64,000 bases of DNA from Neptunomonas marina (GCF_004005935.1 NZ_SACQ01000007.1:62001-126000), one strand, 5' to 3'. Counted from the first letter of the stretch, positions 53,865 through 63,208 are shown. Numbers and translations: made by a program. The notes: generated by a model from the sequence alone, not told the origin.

Positions 53865-54676
53865 TGGGTACAGTCCGAGTTGTTGGCTGTTTGGAGCGCG
53901 TTTACCATCGCTTGGTCGTCAGGTCCTTGCGCTACGTGGATGTTAGTAAAACCTAGCTCTCGAGCGGTTTCAGCGACACGCTCACTGGGTACCACAAGGT
54001 AGGTAGCTAGGAGTGAATTAAGGCTGAATTCGCGCTGCTGATTCTGCGCCACTTTAACAAAGTTGCTGAGTGCTTCGCCACTGGTGATCAGAATAGCGGA
54101 TGGCGTAGGGTTATAAATAGTACTTTTGATATGGTCTGCATCGTAGTGTGGGCAGGTTCTATCATAGAGGTTAGCGTACTCAACTTGAGCTCCGCGTGCG
54201 GATAAGGTTTCTGCCAGTGTGGCGCGACCACCTTGGCCACGCAAGATGAGAACGCGTTTGTTTTCGAGCGATTGCAGCTCTGGAAGCACCAGCATCGCCT
54301 CAGAATCAAAGCCTTTGGCAGGCACCGCTGCGTCGATGCCACCCGTTTCTAGCACCGCTGCGGTACGTTTGCCAATAGCAAACCATTGAATACCCACCGG
54401 TAGTTGTGGCCAGTAGGTGTCGATCCAATCCAGTGTGATCGTTGCTGCATTTGGGCTCACACAGATGACTACATCGTAAAGATCCAGATTCATCATCTGC
54501 GTTTTAATATGCGGGTAGCGTGCGTCAGCTGGGGCGACCGGTGTGATCTGCAATGCAGGCAGATGCACAGGGTCTGCGCCGGCGGCTTTCAACAGCGCGA
54601 TTTGATTGGCGCTTTGATGGGTGGGGCGTGTGACTAGCACACGCTGACCATCAAGCACTTGCCCATTATTTAACAT
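53861..54676 (-). CDS. hemD: Uroporphyrinogen-III synthase
   Basis: Closes hydroxymethylbilane to uroporphyrinogen III. I use the ATG at 54676, giving 271 residues that begin [18 protein letters not shown]. The longer open frame to 54805 runs antiparallel within hemC sequence in another frame and has no family match. Two lobes are present, with [12 protein letters not shown] at the N-terminus and [16 protein letters not shown] near the second lobe. The family is weakly conserved, so operon position helps: it overlaps hemC by 11 bases and hemX by four. The order hemC-hemD-hemX-hemY is typical. Confidence 0.9.
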   Translation of the reverse strand: MLNNGQVLDGQRVLVTRPTHQSANQIALLKAAGADPVHLPALQITPVAPADARYPHIKTQMMNLDLYDVVICVSPNAATITLDWIDTYWPQLPVGIQWFAIGKRTAAVLETGGIDAAVPAKGFDSEAMLVLPELQSLENKRVLILRGQGGRATLAETLSARGAQVEYANLYDRTCPHYDADHIKSTIYNPTPSAILITSGEALSNFVKVAQNQQREFSLNSLLATYLVVPSERVAETARELGFTNIHVAQGPDDQAMVNALQTANNSDCTQ

Positions 54677-55610
54677 CGCGGCCGTAGACTTCGCTGAGGA
54701 TCTGATCAGCGCCTGCCGCGAGCAGGTTCTCGGCAACACGAATACCCATCTCTTCTGCACTATCAGGATGGCCGCGCAGTTCGTCGCGCAATACGGTCGT
54801 ACCATCTGGACGACCCACTAAACCACGCAGGTAGAGCTCGTCTTGTGCGTCGTTTAGTGTGGCATGGCAGGCGATCGGTACTTGGCAGCCACCCTCTAAG
54901 CGGCGGTTCATCGCACGCTCTGCTGTAACACACCACGCGGTTGGTTGGTGGTGCAAGGGTGCGAGCAGCTCATGCAGCTCTTTGTCATCCACTCGGCACT
55001 CAATACCGACGGCGCCTTGGCCACCGGCGGGTAGGCTGATATCTACGGGTAATTCGTAACGGATACGGTCTTGTAATTCGAGGCGAATCAAGCCAGCCGT
55101 TGCGAGAATGATGGCATCATATTGACCTTCGTCGAGCTTGCTGAGGCGTGTCTGCACGTTACCGCGTAGGCTCTGAATCTCTAGGTCAGGGCGCAGCTCT
55201 TGGATCAATGATTGGCGACGCAGCGAAGAGGTACCTACAATGGCGCCCTGCGGTAGGTCTGCCAGCGAAGAAAACTTATTGGATACAAACGCATCGGTTG
55301 GTTTCTCGCGCTCGCAGATGACGGCTAGGCCCAAACCTTCGGGAAACTCCATCGGCACATCTTTCATGGAGTGCACGGCGATATCGGCTTCTTTATTTAG
55401 CATCGCGACTTCAAGCTCTTTCACAAATAGGCCTTTGCCGCCGATCTTAGCCAGTGGCGTGTCGAGTATTTTGTCGCCCTTTGTGGTGATGCCTAGTAGC
55501 TCAACCTGAATACCTGGGTGGTGCTTTTCCAGTTCTGCTTTAACAAACTCTGCTTGCCATAGCGCTAACAGGCTGCGGCGGGTAGCGATACGCACGACTC
55601 GTTTCTGCAT
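54666..55610 (-). CDS. hemC: Hydroxymethylbilane synthase (porphobilinogen deaminase)
   Basis: Assembles four porphobilinogens into hydroxymethylbilane in heme synthesis. The 314-residue protein has [14 protein letters not shown] at the N-terminus, KDVPMEFP with D84, the substrate-binding arginines RR (131-132), and the cofactor cysteine C242 in [12 protein letters not shown]. Length matches the family. First gene of hemCDXY, divergent from argH with 184 bases between. Confidence 0.97.
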   Translation of the reverse strand: MQKRVVRIATRRSLLALWQAEFVKAELEKHHPGIQVELLGITTKGDKILDTPLAKIGGKGLFVKELEVAMLNKEADIAVHSMKDVPMEFPEGLGLAVICEREKPTDAFVSNKFSSLADLPQGAIVGTSSLRRQSLIQELRPDLEIQSLRGNVQTRLSKLDEGQYDAIILATAGLIRLELQDRIRYELPVDISLPAGGQGAVGIECRVDDKELHELLAPLHHQPTAWCVTAERAMNRRLEGGCQVPIACHATLNDAQDELYLRGLVGRPDGTTVLRDELRGHPDSAEEMGIRVAENLLAAGADQILSEVYGRDVK

Positions 55611-55728
55611 AGAGGTTTCCTGAATCTTATTCCTTTTTGCCTTCTGGCGTGATGACGCGATTGTAACAGATTTAGGGGTGTAAGCGGCTGTGCTTTCTAG
55701 CTTGATAAGAGTGTAATGGCAGGAAAGC

Positions 55729-55737
55729 TGATATAAT
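55729..55737 (+). promoter_or_regulatory. Candidate extended -10 promoter for argH
   Basis: TG-A-TATAAT at 55729-55737, with a TG at the extended -10 position. No convincing -35 at 17 bases was found, as expected for extended -10 promoters. The leader to argH would be about 50 bases. Confidence 0.55.
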
Positions 55738-55794
55738 CACGCGATTGTTATGACCAAAAGGGTCATTAAAGATTCAACAGTGAGGTCCTGGATA

Positions 55795-57189
55795 ATGAGC
55801 AATAAAACCAACCAGCAGTGGGGTGGTCGTTTTAGTGAGCCAACCGATGAATTCGTGGCGCGTTTTACCGCGTCAGTTGAGTTTGATCAACGCATGTATC
55901 GACAAGATATTCAAGGCTCGGTTGCTCACGCCAAAATGCTGACTGAAGCGGGTGTGCTAACAGAGCAAGAGCGCGATGCCATTATCCAAGGCCTGTCTGA
56001 GATTGAGCAAGAGATTGAAGCGGGTCAATTTGAGTGGTCGGTTGCGCTAGAAGATGTGCATATGAATATCGAAGCTGCGTTGACGCAGAAGATCGGTATC
56101 ACGGGTAAGAAGCTGCACACAGGCCGCTCACGTAACGACCAAGTTGCAACGGATATTCGTCTTTATGTTCGTGACGAGATCGATTTTATTCTTGGCGAGC
56201 TAAGTCGTTTGCAAACGGGTTTGTTAGATCTTGCAGAGCAAGAAGCCGATACCATCATGCCAGGCTTTACCCACCTGCAAACAGCCCAACCGGTAACATT
56301 TGGTCACCACCTTTTGGCGTGGTTTGAAATGCTGAACCGCGATTACGAGCGCTTCGTTGATACGCGTAAGCGCGTCAATATTATGCCACTGGGTGCTGCA
56401 GCATTGGCGGGTACAACGTATCCGATTCAACGTCAGCTGACATGCGAACTGTTAGGTTTTGATGCGCCTGCCGAGAACTCACTAGACGCGGTGTCTGACC
56501 GTGACTTTGCCATCGAGTTTTGCTCCGCGGCAAGTCTGTTGTTGATGCACATGACGCGAATGTCTGAAGAGCTGGTGTTATGGACGTCCGCGCAGTTTAA
56601 CTTTATCAACCTGCCAGACCGCTTCTGCACAGGTTCCTCTATTATGCCGCAGAAGAAGAACCCTGATGTGCCAGAGTTGGTGCGTGGTAAGTCTGGCCGT
56701 GTCTATGGCCATTTGATGAGCTTGCTTACACTGATGAAGTCTCAACCGCTGGCCTACAACAAGGACAACCAAGAGGATAAAGAGCCGCTATTTGACGCGA
56801 TTGATACGGTTAAAGGTTGCCTGCGTGCGTTTGCTGATATGGTTCCGGCGTTGGAGTCACGCAAGGCTGAGATGCGCGAGGCTGCGCTGCGTGGTTTCTC
56901 CACCGCAACTGACTTAGCAGACTACCTTGTGCGTAAAGGTATGCCGTTCCGCGACGCGCATGAAGTGGTTGGTAAATCTGTGGCATATGGTATCGAGACG
57001 AGTAAAGATCTAGGTGAAATGACGCTAGCGGAGCTGCAGCAGTTTTCTGACACGATTGCTGAAGATGTCTTCGATGTCTTGACGCTGGAAGGCTCCGTTG
57101 CAGCACGTGACCATATCGGCGGTACAGCGCCTGCGCAAGTGCGAGCAGCAGTGCAGCGAGGCCGAGGCCGTTTGGCTGAGCGCAGCTAA
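55795..57189 (+). CDS. argH: Argininosuccinate lyase
   Basis: Cleaves argininosuccinate to arginine and fumarate. I start at the ATG at 55795 (464 residues), which has GAGGT at 55782-55786 and matches the family start [14 protein letters not shown]. The upstream frame to 55750 has no homology. Signature [12 protein letters not shown] lies at 280-291; the catalytic region [12 protein letters not shown] (109-120) and H160 ([10 protein letters not shown]) are intact. Divergent from hemC, the same arrangement as in Pseudomonas (where algR lies between). A terminator follows. Confidence 0.97.
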   Translation: MSNKTNQQWGGRFSEPTDEFVARFTASVEFDQRMYRQDIQGSVAHAKMLTEAGVLTEQERDAIIQGLSEIEQEIEAGQFEWSVALEDVHMNIEAALTQKIGITGKKLHTGRSRNDQVATDIRLYVRDEIDFILGELSRLQTGLLDLAEQEADTIMPGFTHLQTAQPVTFGHHLLAWFEMLNRDYERFVDTRKRVNIMPLGAAALAGTTYPIQRQLTCELLGFDAPAENSLDAVSDRDFAIEFCSAASLLLMHMTRMSEELVLWTSAQFNFINLPDRFCTGSSIMPQKKNPDVPELVRGKSGRVYGHLMSLLTLMKSQPLAYNKDNQEDKEPLFDAIDTVKGCLRAFADMVPALESRKAEMREAALRGFSTATDLADYLVRKGMPFRDAHEVVGKSVAYGIETSKDLGEMTLAELQQFSDTIAEDVFDVLTLEGSVAARDHIGGTAPAQVRAAVQRGRGRLAERS

Positions 57190-57215
57190 ATACAGCAGCG
57201 ATACAAATGAGATCT

Positions 57216-57240
57216 AAAACGGGCTGCGGCCCGTTTTTTG
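57216..57240 (+). terminator. Terminator after argH
   Basis: AAACGGGC/GCCCGTTT stem with a short loop and a T-run of six. Confidence 0.9.
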
Positions 57241-57314
57241 TTTAAGTGGTAAAAGCAGGGAGCGCTGTATAAACTGTAATCGATTACGGACAAATAAACT
57301 GCGAGACGTACTGG

Positions 57315-58358
57315 GTGATAAAAAAAGCGCTGTCGGCTATCGGTATTGTGCCGGCTAAAAAACTAAACCCCGAACAGGAATTGTTGCTTATCCAAGCAGT
57401 TCTGGCTGTGATGGCAATTCTCCCTTTCGCTGCGTGGCGCTTTATGCAAGGGCAGTGGCTGGTCGGTATGGTCGATCTCGCTATTGTGGTGGGGATGATT
57501 CTGCTGGGCGCCTATGGATACCTTAAGGGAAGTCCGCGCTTGGTGACTATTCTACTCACGCTGATCTATACCGCGGGTATGCTGACGGTGGTTGCTATGC
57601 GCGGCAGTGAGGCGCTCTTCTGGGCTTATCCAACGGCTGTTGCCTGTTACTTTATGGTACGGACATTTGAAGCGGCGTCAGTCAGCTGCTTTGCGTTGGT
57701 GGTGGTTGCAACACTGGTGGCTGATAGTGTTTCGCCAGTTGTGCTCTCGAGCTTTATCGTTACCTATATCTTGGTGTGTTTGTTTGCTTACCTGTTCTCC
57801 ACGAAAATGCGTGAAGATCGTTACCGCCTTGAACAAAAGGCCACAATCGATCCGCTAACTGGGGCGAACAATCGCCGCGCTCTGGATGATGAGATTGAGC
57901 GCATTGTTAGCTCGGTATCGCGAAACCATCACTCTGCCGCTTTACTGCTGTTTGATATTGACCACTTTAAGCAGATCAATGACCAGTTTGGTCATGCGGT
58001 GGGAGATACCTTTTTGAAGGAGTTTGTACGTTTTCTGCGCCCTACGATTCGTAAGAATGAACGTCTGTTCCGTTATGGCGGTGAAGAGTTTGTGGTTCTG
58101 GTGGAAGGTGGCTTAGAGGAGGCTGGCTATCTTGCTGAGCAGGTAAGAAGTCTGTTGGAGGATTCGCAACTGATCCCTGGTCATACTGTGACGGTATCAA
58201 TTGGTGTGGCTGAGTTGGGGATGCTAGAGTCATCGCGCGAGTGGATGAAGCGTGCAGATGATGCGCTATACCGAGCGAAGCGTTCTGGACGTAACCGCGT
58301 CTGCCTTGCTGAAGCGTCGAAGTCTTGGGAAAGTCAGGTGCTGGATGCGGTTGAGTAA
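57315..58358 (+). CDS. Membrane GGDEF diguanylate cyclase
   Basis: Predicted to make cyclic di-GMP. The 347-residue protein has about five to six hydrophobic segments in the first 165 residues, then a GGDEF domain (about 180-340) with DPLTGANNRRAL at the start and the active motif GGEEF (about 252-256). The upstream inhibitory site reads RKNE where RxxD is usual, so product inhibition may be weakened. The N-terminal sensor resembles MASE-type membrane sensors but I cannot assign it further. It starts with GTG, with only a weak ribosome site. Confidence 0.88.
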   Translation: MIKKALSAIGIVPAKKLNPEQELLLIQAVLAVMAILPFAAWRFMQGQWLVGMVDLAIVVGMILLGAYGYLKGSPRLVTILLTLIYTAGMLTVVAMRGSEALFWAYPTAVACYFMVRTFEAASVSCFALVVVATLVADSVSPVVLSSFIVTYILVCLFAYLFSTKMREDRYRLEQKATIDPLTGANNRRALDDEIERIVSSVSRNHHSAALLLFDIDHFKQINDQFGHAVGDTFLKEFVRFLRPTIRKNERLFRYGGEEFVVLVEGGLEEAGYLAEQVRSLLEDSQLIPGHTVTVSIGVAELGMLESSREWMKRADDALYRAKRSGRNRVCLAEASKSWESQVLDAVE

Positions 58359-58374
58359 CCAGCACCGACCGTCG

Positions 58375-58644
58375 TTATTCGTCTGAGCTGTCTTTCTTAT
58401 CAGCAACCAAACGATAGATAACTAACAGCAGAACAGCGCCCGCTATTGCTAAACCGAAGCTGCCTAAACTGAAGCTATCCACCTTACCGAATCCGAGCTC
58501 GGCACCAACGTAACCACCCACAATACCGCCTGCGATACCGAGCAACATTGTCATAAAACAGCCACCTGGATCTTTACCTGGCATCAGCCATTTTGCGACA
58601 GCGCCTGCTAAAAGACCCATTATGATCCACGATAAAATACCCAT
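58375..58644 (-). CDS. GlsB/YeaQ/YmgE family membrane protein
   Basis: Small hydrophobic protein of 89 residues with three membrane helices (about 1-20, 28-47 and 56-77) and the family pattern GLLAGAVAKWLMPGKDPGG, quoted by its core AGAVAKWLMPGKDPGG, followed by GIAGGIVGGYVG. The C-terminus is polar (ADKKDSSDE). Members respond to stress, but the mechanism is unknown. AGGAAAGAAC lies just upstream. Convergent with the GGDEF gene, with 16 bases between stops. Confidence 0.9.
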   Translation of the reverse strand: MGILSWIIMGLLAGAVAKWLMPGKDPGGCFMTMLLGIAGGIVGGYVGAELGFGKVDSFSLGSFGLAIAGAVLLLVIYRLVADKKDSSDE

Positions 58645-58828
58645 GTTCTTTCCTCTTAAATTTGATGTCGATATGAAACATCAGAGGGGCTGAATATCGA
58701 ATTAAGCGGCGCCCCCTCGTCACCTTTATTCCTTTTTTGAGAAATCTTTGTTCCAAATTATCTATTTGTTGTTGGGGTTTCCACCTAATAGTCTTAAAGG
58801 CCTAATAACGATAAAGATGGTGGGAGCG

Positions 58829-60022
58829 ATGCCAACAACCTATGAGCGTATGAAAGTGTTACTGGCGGGGATCTTCTCGATGCTCGTTACGATTGGTGTG
58901 GCGCGCTTTGCTTACACGCCGTTGCTGCCCATTATGCAGGAGGCAACTTGGCTCAACGATCAGGTTGGTGGGTGGCTCGCTGCCGGTAACTATCTTGGCT
59001 ATATGGTGGGTGCAATTATTGCGGCATCTGTCAGCAGCCTGACTTTGAAAGATCGTCTATATCGTATCTATTTGATTTTGGCCGTTGTCACGACGGCCTT
59101 GATGTCTTTTACCGAGAATGTCTGGCTTTGGTTAGTCCTTCGGTTTGTCTCTGGGATGACGAGCTCTGGTGGTATGTTGTTAGCCTCTGGCTTGATTTTG
59201 AACTGGTTGCTGCGCCACCATCAGCGCGCGGAGCTCGGTATCCACTTTGCTGGCGCTGGCTTGGGTATCGTGCTGGTCTCTGTTGTCATCGAGGTGATGG
59301 TCAATGTAGCAATAAGTTGGGATCTACAGTGGTTCTATCTTGGCGGCTTAGCACTGCTGCTGGCAGTTCCGGCTTGGCGTTGGATGCCCACACCTGACAC
59401 GCGCCCTATGACCATTTCAGGCGAGGCGCTTGTCGATGCACCGCCCAGCCGTTTGTTTATGACGCTCCTGTTGGTCGCCTATTTCTGTGCTGGATATGGT
59501 TATGTGATCAGTGCGACTTTCATCGTTGATATCGTCGAGAGTCAGCCAACGCTGACTGGGATGGGGCAGTATGTCTTTTTGCTCGTAGGTCTAGCGGCGA
59601 TTCCAGCAGCGATCGTATGGGATCATATCGCCCGTGCTATTGGCTACTTGCGCGCATTAGCTTTGGCTTATGGTGTGCAAGTCATCGGTATCGTTTTGCC
59701 TGCGCTAACCGATAGCCTTGCAGGTGTGTTTCTTAGTGCCGTTCTATACGGCGGCACGTTTATCGGCTGCGTTAGCCTAGTTTTAACAATGGCAGGGCGG
59801 TTCTTCCCAACCAAACCAGCTAAGTTGATGGGGAAAATGACGCTCTCTTATGGCGTTGCACAAATTGTGGCGCCAGCGCTCACCGGTGCGCTCGCCCAGC
59901 AGGCGGGCAACTACAACCTAGGGCTCTATTTGGCCGGTGGTTTTGTGACGTTTGGTACCGGGGTGATTGTGTTGCTGATTATGCTTGAAAAGCGGGAAGC
60001 ACGTGTTCAAGCGGTTGCCTGA
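58829..60022 (+). CDS. YbfB/YjiJ-type MFS transporter
   Basis: Major facilitator superfamily transporter, 397 residues with about 12 hydrophobic segments. The start VTIGVARFAYTPLLPIMQE (about 21-39) is typical of the YbfB/YjiJ group, as is WLAAGNYLGYMVGA near 50-63. I choose the ATG at 58829 with GGTGG upstream; ATG at 58817 is an alternative. Substrate is not known for this group. Confidence 0.88.
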   Translation: MPTTYERMKVLLAGIFSMLVTIGVARFAYTPLLPIMQEATWLNDQVGGWLAAGNYLGYMVGAIIAASVSSLTLKDRLYRIYLILAVVTTALMSFTENVWLWLVLRFVSGMTSSGGMLLASGLILNWLLRHHQRAELGIHFAGAGLGIVLVSVVIEVMVNVAISWDLQWFYLGGLALLLAVPAWRWMPTPDTRPMTISGEALVDAPPSRLFMTLLLVAYFCAGYGYVISATFIVDIVESQPTLTGMGQYVFLLVGLAAIPAAIVWDHIARAIGYLRALALAYGVQVIGIVLPALTDSLAGVFLSAVLYGGTFIGCVSLVLTMAGRFFPTKPAKLMGKMTLSYGVAQIVAPALTGALAQQAGNYNLGLYLAGGFVTFGTGVIVLLIMLEKREARVQAVA

Positions 60023-60047
60023 CTCTAACCACTGAGTGGCTAGAGTC
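60021..60047. terminator. Hairpin between the MFS gene and gcvR-like gene
   Basis: GACTCTAACCACT/AGTGGCTAGAGTC, 12 of 13 pairs with a one-base centre, between convergent stops. No T-run, so termination is possible but weak. Confidence 0.45.
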
Positions 60048-60056
60048 GGCGAGGGT

Positions 60057-60572
60057 TTATTTGTTAAGGCTGATATCAACCATCAAGTCGCTCGCGATGT
60101 TTTCAAGATCTGCTTGAAGGTCATCTAGGTCGAGTGTTTCGGGTGCTAATAGCTGCGCTTCGGCCTTGAACAACAGCTCGGCAGACATAGACCCTGACAC
60201 GAGGGCTGTGGTGAGCTGTTCCACATTCACATGGCGCTTCGCCAATGCTTGGGATATCTCGCGCACAATACCCGGCTTGTCGTGGCCGATCAGTTCGATG
60301 GTAAGGGGCTGTGTGGGTGGCACATTATCAGCTTGCGTGATCACTTCGCTCGTTACGATTAAACCATCACTCGCCAAGTTGTTAAGTGCTTGCTGCAGCT
60401 GTGCTGATGCCGCTTCGTCAATGTCGACGATGACGATACCCGCAAATTTACCTCCCAAGTGAGATAACCCCGACTCCAACCAATTGCCACCATGACTTGC
60501 TACCGTTTGGGCAAGGCTCTCTACTAATCCGGGCTTATCGGGCCCGATAACGGATAATACTAGTGACGTCAT
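60057..60572 (-). CDS. GcvR-like double ACT domain regulator
   Basis: A 171-residue protein made of two ACT-like domains, each beginning with a GPDKPGLVE-type or GHDKPGIVRE-type motif (residues 9-17 and about 94-103). This is the layout of GcvR, the glycine-responsive partner of GcvA that represses the glycine cleavage system. E. coli GcvR has 190 residues. No gcv genes are in this window, so the regulated target is inferred. Located after a 341-base gap from the 44-residue miniprotein. Confidence 0.8.
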   Translation of the reverse strand: MTSLVLSVIGPDKPGLVESLAQTVASHGGNWLESGLSHLGGKFAGIVIVDIDEAASAQLQQALNNLASDGLIVTSEVITQADNVPPTQPLTIELIGHDKPGIVREISQALAKRHVNVEQLTTALVSGSMSAELLFKAEAQLLAPETLDLDDLQADLENIASDLMVDISLNK

Positions 60573-60913
60573 AATATAGGTTCCTAACTCAGTTTACGGC
60601 TAAGCTTATAAAGCTAGCTGCGTGATTCTTCAGTTCCGTTTTAGCAAGAATGGCGTTAAATGTCATACTTTGCTGATTGAAAAAGTCACTTCGCTGGCTA
60701 GGTGGATCAGTAAAAGTTCTGTTTTTTTCGCTAGTTATGAAACATTTGTTTTATAAAATCTGAACTTTTAACCATAATTATCCGTCATACATAGAGTATT
60801 CAGGTTGTGATCTGCAGCAAACAATACGTTGATCGCTATTTAAGTTATTAATTAGCTGTGGAAAACTGCCGATATAGTGTATCGACTTTTGGTGTATGGG
60901 ATTTTTAGGTGTT
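60573..60913. other. Intergenic region upstream of the gcvR-like gene
   Basis: A 341-base A/T-rich stretch. It must hold the promoter of the gcvR-like gene (minus strand) and of the small gene at 60914 (plus strand). I see no firm motif and no supportable longer gene. Confidence 0.4.
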
Positions 60914-61048
60914 ATGAAGAAAGGACCTGACTTAGTAACAGTGGTGGTTATGGCGTTTATTGTTGGTACATTAGCCACAGGGATTTTTTCCCAAACCGAC
61001 TTTCAATTCTACAATATCGTAGCGCAAGTATTTGATAGAGCAGGCTAG
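60914..61048 (+). CDS. Unrecognised 44-residue membrane miniprotein
   Basis: A short open frame encodes 44 residues: a basic start (MKKGPD), one hydrophobic helix (about 7-24, VTVVVMAFIVGTLATGIF), then a polar tail with TDFQFYN and a C-terminal VAQVFDRAG. AGGTG lies 4-8 bases upstream of the ATG. An in-frame ATG at 60896 would add six residues. It lies just ahead of the convergent fau gene. No family known to me. Membrane-type sequence and a ribosome site support it, but conservation has not been checked. Confidence 0.5.
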   Translation: MKKGPDLVTVVVMAFIVGTLATGIFSQTDFQFYNIVAQVFDRAG

Positions 61049-61072
61049 CGATTAGAGAGTTAGTTTGACGTA

Positions 61073-61663
61073 TTAATTTAGATAGATTGCCTCGTCGGTT
61101 GCGACACCGACGACAGGCACATCCCAAGCGGCAATAGGCAGGGTGTCTACCCGCTGCAACTCATGCGCTAAGCCGATGAGCTTAGGGCGATTCACATTAT
61201 GCTGCTTGATAAAAGCGAAGGTGCGATCATAGTACCCGCCGCCCATGCCTAAGCGGCCGCCATCAGCATCAAACCCCACCAGCGGCATCAATACCAGATC
61301 GAGTCTGCGCGCATCGCGGATGAAACGAAATGGCATCTTCGGCTCCAAAATACCGTATTTATTTTTGGTCATCGCTGTGCGAGGGCGGTAGCGCACAAAC
61401 CATAGCCGGTTATGGGCTAGAGGGTGCAAGACGGGAAGATAAACCTGTTTATTGTGCTGCCAGCACCACTGAATAATCGGGTTGGTTTCGATCTCGCCGT
61501 CATTTGGGAGATAAATGGCGATATGTTTAGCGGTACGAAAAAAAGCCTGAGTTTTTAAGCGCTTTAGGAGCTGCACGGCAGCACGCTGATGTTGCTTGGC
61601 AGATAGTGAGCGGCGCCGATGGCGTAACGTCTGACGTAATTGCTTACGTTCTTCAAGTTGCAT
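61073..61663 (-). CDS. fau: 5-formyltetrahydrofolate cyclo-ligase
   Basis: Converts 5-formyltetrahydrofolate to 5,10-methenyltetrahydrofolate (also called YgfA). The 196-residue protein begins with a basic helix (RKQLRQTLRHRRRSLSAKQHQRAA) and contains the YLPNDGEIETNPIIQW region and the catalytic VGFDADGGRLGMGGGYYDRTF motif, with GMGGGYYDR at about 139-147. The ATG lies three bases after the 3-prime end of 6S RNA, so it is read from the same transcript or processed from it, as in E. coli. Confidence 0.95.
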   Translation of the reverse strand: MQLEERKQLRQTLRHRRRSLSAKQHQRAAVQLLKRLKTQAFFRTAKHIAIYLPNDGEIETNPIIQWCWQHNKQVYLPVLHPLAHNRLWFVRYRPRTAMTKNKYGILEPKMPFRFIRDARRLDLVLMPLVGFDADGGRLGMGGGYYDRTFAFIKQHNVNRPKLIGLAHELQRVDTLPIAAWDVPVVGVATDEAIYLN

Positions 61664-61666
61664 GAA

Positions 61667-61843
61667 GGACTCCCCAAGGCGCCGTTACTTATCGTGGCCC
61701 TGAACCCGAAGGTTCAAGGAGGAGATCTCCGAGATATATTAGGCTTTCCGAGAACGGACCTGCACACAATATCCACTGAAGAAATCCATACTGTTAATTA
61801 TCGGCTCGAGGGACGTGACAAGATATCGAACACCCCAGGAAGC
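61667..61843 (-). ncRNA. ssrS: 6S RNA
   Basis: Non-coding RNA that binds sigma-70 RNA polymerase by imitating an open promoter. It lies between zapA and fau, the standard location. On the minus strand the 5-prime end CTTCCTGGGG pairs with the 3-prime CCTTGGGGAG over ten bases including G-U pairs. Conserved pieces match E. coli 6S: CCCTCGAGCCGATA near the 5-prime half, GGTCCGTTCTCGGAAAGCC in the middle, and CCTTGAACC-TTCGGGTTCA near the 3-prime half. Length is about 177 nt. Upstream are CTGACT (-35, 61872-61877) and TATAAT (-10, 61850-61855), 16 bases apart. End points are estimated. Confidence 0.9.
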
Positions 61844-61849
61844 AACTCA

Positions 61850-61877
61850 ATTATACCGCGCTTGCGACTAAAGTCAG
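61850..61877 (-). promoter_or_regulatory. Promoter of 6S RNA
   Basis: Minus-strand -35 CTGACT at 61872-61877 and perfect -10 TATAAT at 61850-61855 with a 16-base spacer. Transcription should start about 7 bases downstream, near 61843, which fits the predicted RNA 5-prime end. Confidence 0.8.
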
Positions 61878-61938
61878 CTCTTGTAATTTTTTATTTTGAT
61901 GCTATGAAAACCGAAATAGCTGTATAAAAAACAAGCGC

Positions 61939-62268
61939 TTAACTTGAAGATGAAAGATCTTCAGGTTGCGTTTTAGCCAGCTTCTCGAGTGAGGAGTCAA
62001 TTTTTGCGCCCAGTCGCTGGATGCGTGTTTCGATGTGCTCGCGCTGCTCCTCTTTGCTTTTTAACAACTCATGGGAGAGGTTCAAAGCAGCCATAACCGC
62101 AACGCGTTCTAAGCCGAGCACCTTGCCGCTATCGCGTATTTCGCGCATCTTTTTATCGAGCAGATCAGCAGAGGCGAATAGCTCGGCTTCTGCGCCATCG
62201 GGGCACCCGACCACATACTCTTTGTCCATCAGTTTGATGGCGACCTTGTGCCCACTTTCGTTACTCAT
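61939..62268 (-). CDS. zapA: Cell division protein ZapA
   Basis: Binds FtsZ and bundles its filaments at the division site. The 109-residue protein has the family N-terminus VAIKLMDKEYVVGCPDG, an ELFASADLLDKKM segment and a C-terminal coiled coil (KSKEEQREHIETRIQRLG). Its ATG overlaps the upstream ZapB-like gene by four bases. 6S RNA lies directly downstream. Confidence 0.95.
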   Translation of the reverse strand: MSNESGHKVAIKLMDKEYVVGCPDGAEAELFASADLLDKKMREIRDSGKVLGLERVAVMAALNLSHELLKSKEEQREHIETRIQRLGAKIDSSLEKLAKTQPEDLSSSS

Positions 62269-62474
62269 GAATTTTGCTCCAGTGTTTTCAGGCGCTGAAT
62301 CATCTTCTCGACCTGTGCCCGCGTTTGGTCATTTGCTTGCAGAAGGCGCGCACGCTCCTGTCGGTTTTGCTGCTCAGATGCGAGCAAGCGCTGATTTTCG
62401 CGCTCCAACTGTTCACATCTGGCCAATAGCTGATCGATCTTCTGCTCAAGGGCAATAAAGTAGTGGTCTGTCAT
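62265..62474 (-). CDS. ZapB-like coiled-coil protein (TIGR02449 family)
   Basis: Small coiled-coil protein of 69 residues, from the ATG at 62474 (GGA about 7 bases upstream). The whole sequence is helical with heptads rich in E, Q, L and R (ALEQKIDQLLARCEQLEREN onward). The TIGR02449 family sits upstream of zapA in many gammaproteobacteria and is thought to act in division. It overlaps zapA by four bases. The frame extends to 62498 but the extra residues have no family match. Confidence 0.85.
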   Translation of the reverse strand: MTDHYFIALEQKIDQLLARCEQLERENQRLLASEQQNRQERARLLQANDQTRAQVEKMIQRLKTLEQNS

Positions 62475-62623
62475 TCCCGCATCCAAATAAAACGCCAAAA
62501 AGAACTATAAACACGCGTCCTCAGCCGGTCAAACGCGTCCACATAGCTCTGTATAGGGTAGAATGCTAGGATTATCAACAATAAGCCGCAAGGCAGCACA
62601 GCAAACAACCTCGAGAGATATTC

Positions 62624-63208
62624 ATGACGCCCGAGATAAACCCCGAAGCGATCAATTTTGAGATGGTGGCCAATCTGTTGGTCAGCGAAAACGTACAAGT
62701 CGTATCACCCGCTGAATTACATGGTTTACTGGTTGGGCAGTTAGCGTCTGGGGCGCGTTTACAAGCGGATATTTGGTTACGCACGGCCTGCGAGCTGATG
62801 GAGTTGGCGCAACTAGAGCATGAAACCAGCAAAATTGGCCTATTAGGGCTTTATCAGCAAACACTGGGTCAGCTGGAAGGTGCCGATTTAGACCTCTCGC
62901 TGCTGCTACCTGATGATGACTACGGCTTGAGTCAGCGCGTTGAAGCGCTGGGCCGCTGGTGCCAAGGTTTTATGACGGGCTTTGGCTATCAGGGTAAACA
63001 GACTGACGCCTCGCTGTCAGCTGAGTCACAAGAAGCGCTGCAAGATCTATCGCAGATCGCTCAGGTCGCCTCTGAGGTGGAAGAGGATGAAGAGAGCGAA
63101 GCCGACTTTGCGCAGCTTGAGGAGTATGTCCGCATGGCAGCCTTGATGCTGTTTTCTGAGTGCAATACGCCTGATGAGAAAGCGCCTCCAGCGCCTCAGT
63201 TGCACTGA
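62624..63208 (+). CDS. ygfB: YgfB / UPF0149 family protein
   Basis: Conserved cytoplasmic protein of 194 residues, all helical and acidic. Landmarks are SPAELHGLLVGQLASG at about 25-40, LLPDDDYGLSQRVEALGRWCQGFMTGFGY around 90-120 (core GRWCQGFMTGFG), and EEYVRMAALMLF near 165-176. In Pseudomonas YgfB affects AmpG/AmpR-linked beta-lactam response; elsewhere its role is unknown. Divergent from zapA and followed by pepP, as in E. coli. Confidence 0.93.
   Translation: MTPEINPEAINFEMVANLLVSENVQVVSPAELHGLLVGQLASGARLQADIWLRTACELMELAQLEHETSKIGLLGLYQQTLGQLEGADLDLSLLLPDDDYGLSQRVEALGRWCQGFMTGFGYQGKQTDASLSAESQEALQDLSQIAQVASEVEEDEESEADFAQLEEYVRMAALMLFSECNTPDEKAPPAPQLH

Noticed and set aside
60778-60978. 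66-residue minus-strand frame in the gap before fau
   Set aside because: Overlaps the 44-residue frame on the opposite strand, has no ribosome site and a low-complexity, unlikely composition.
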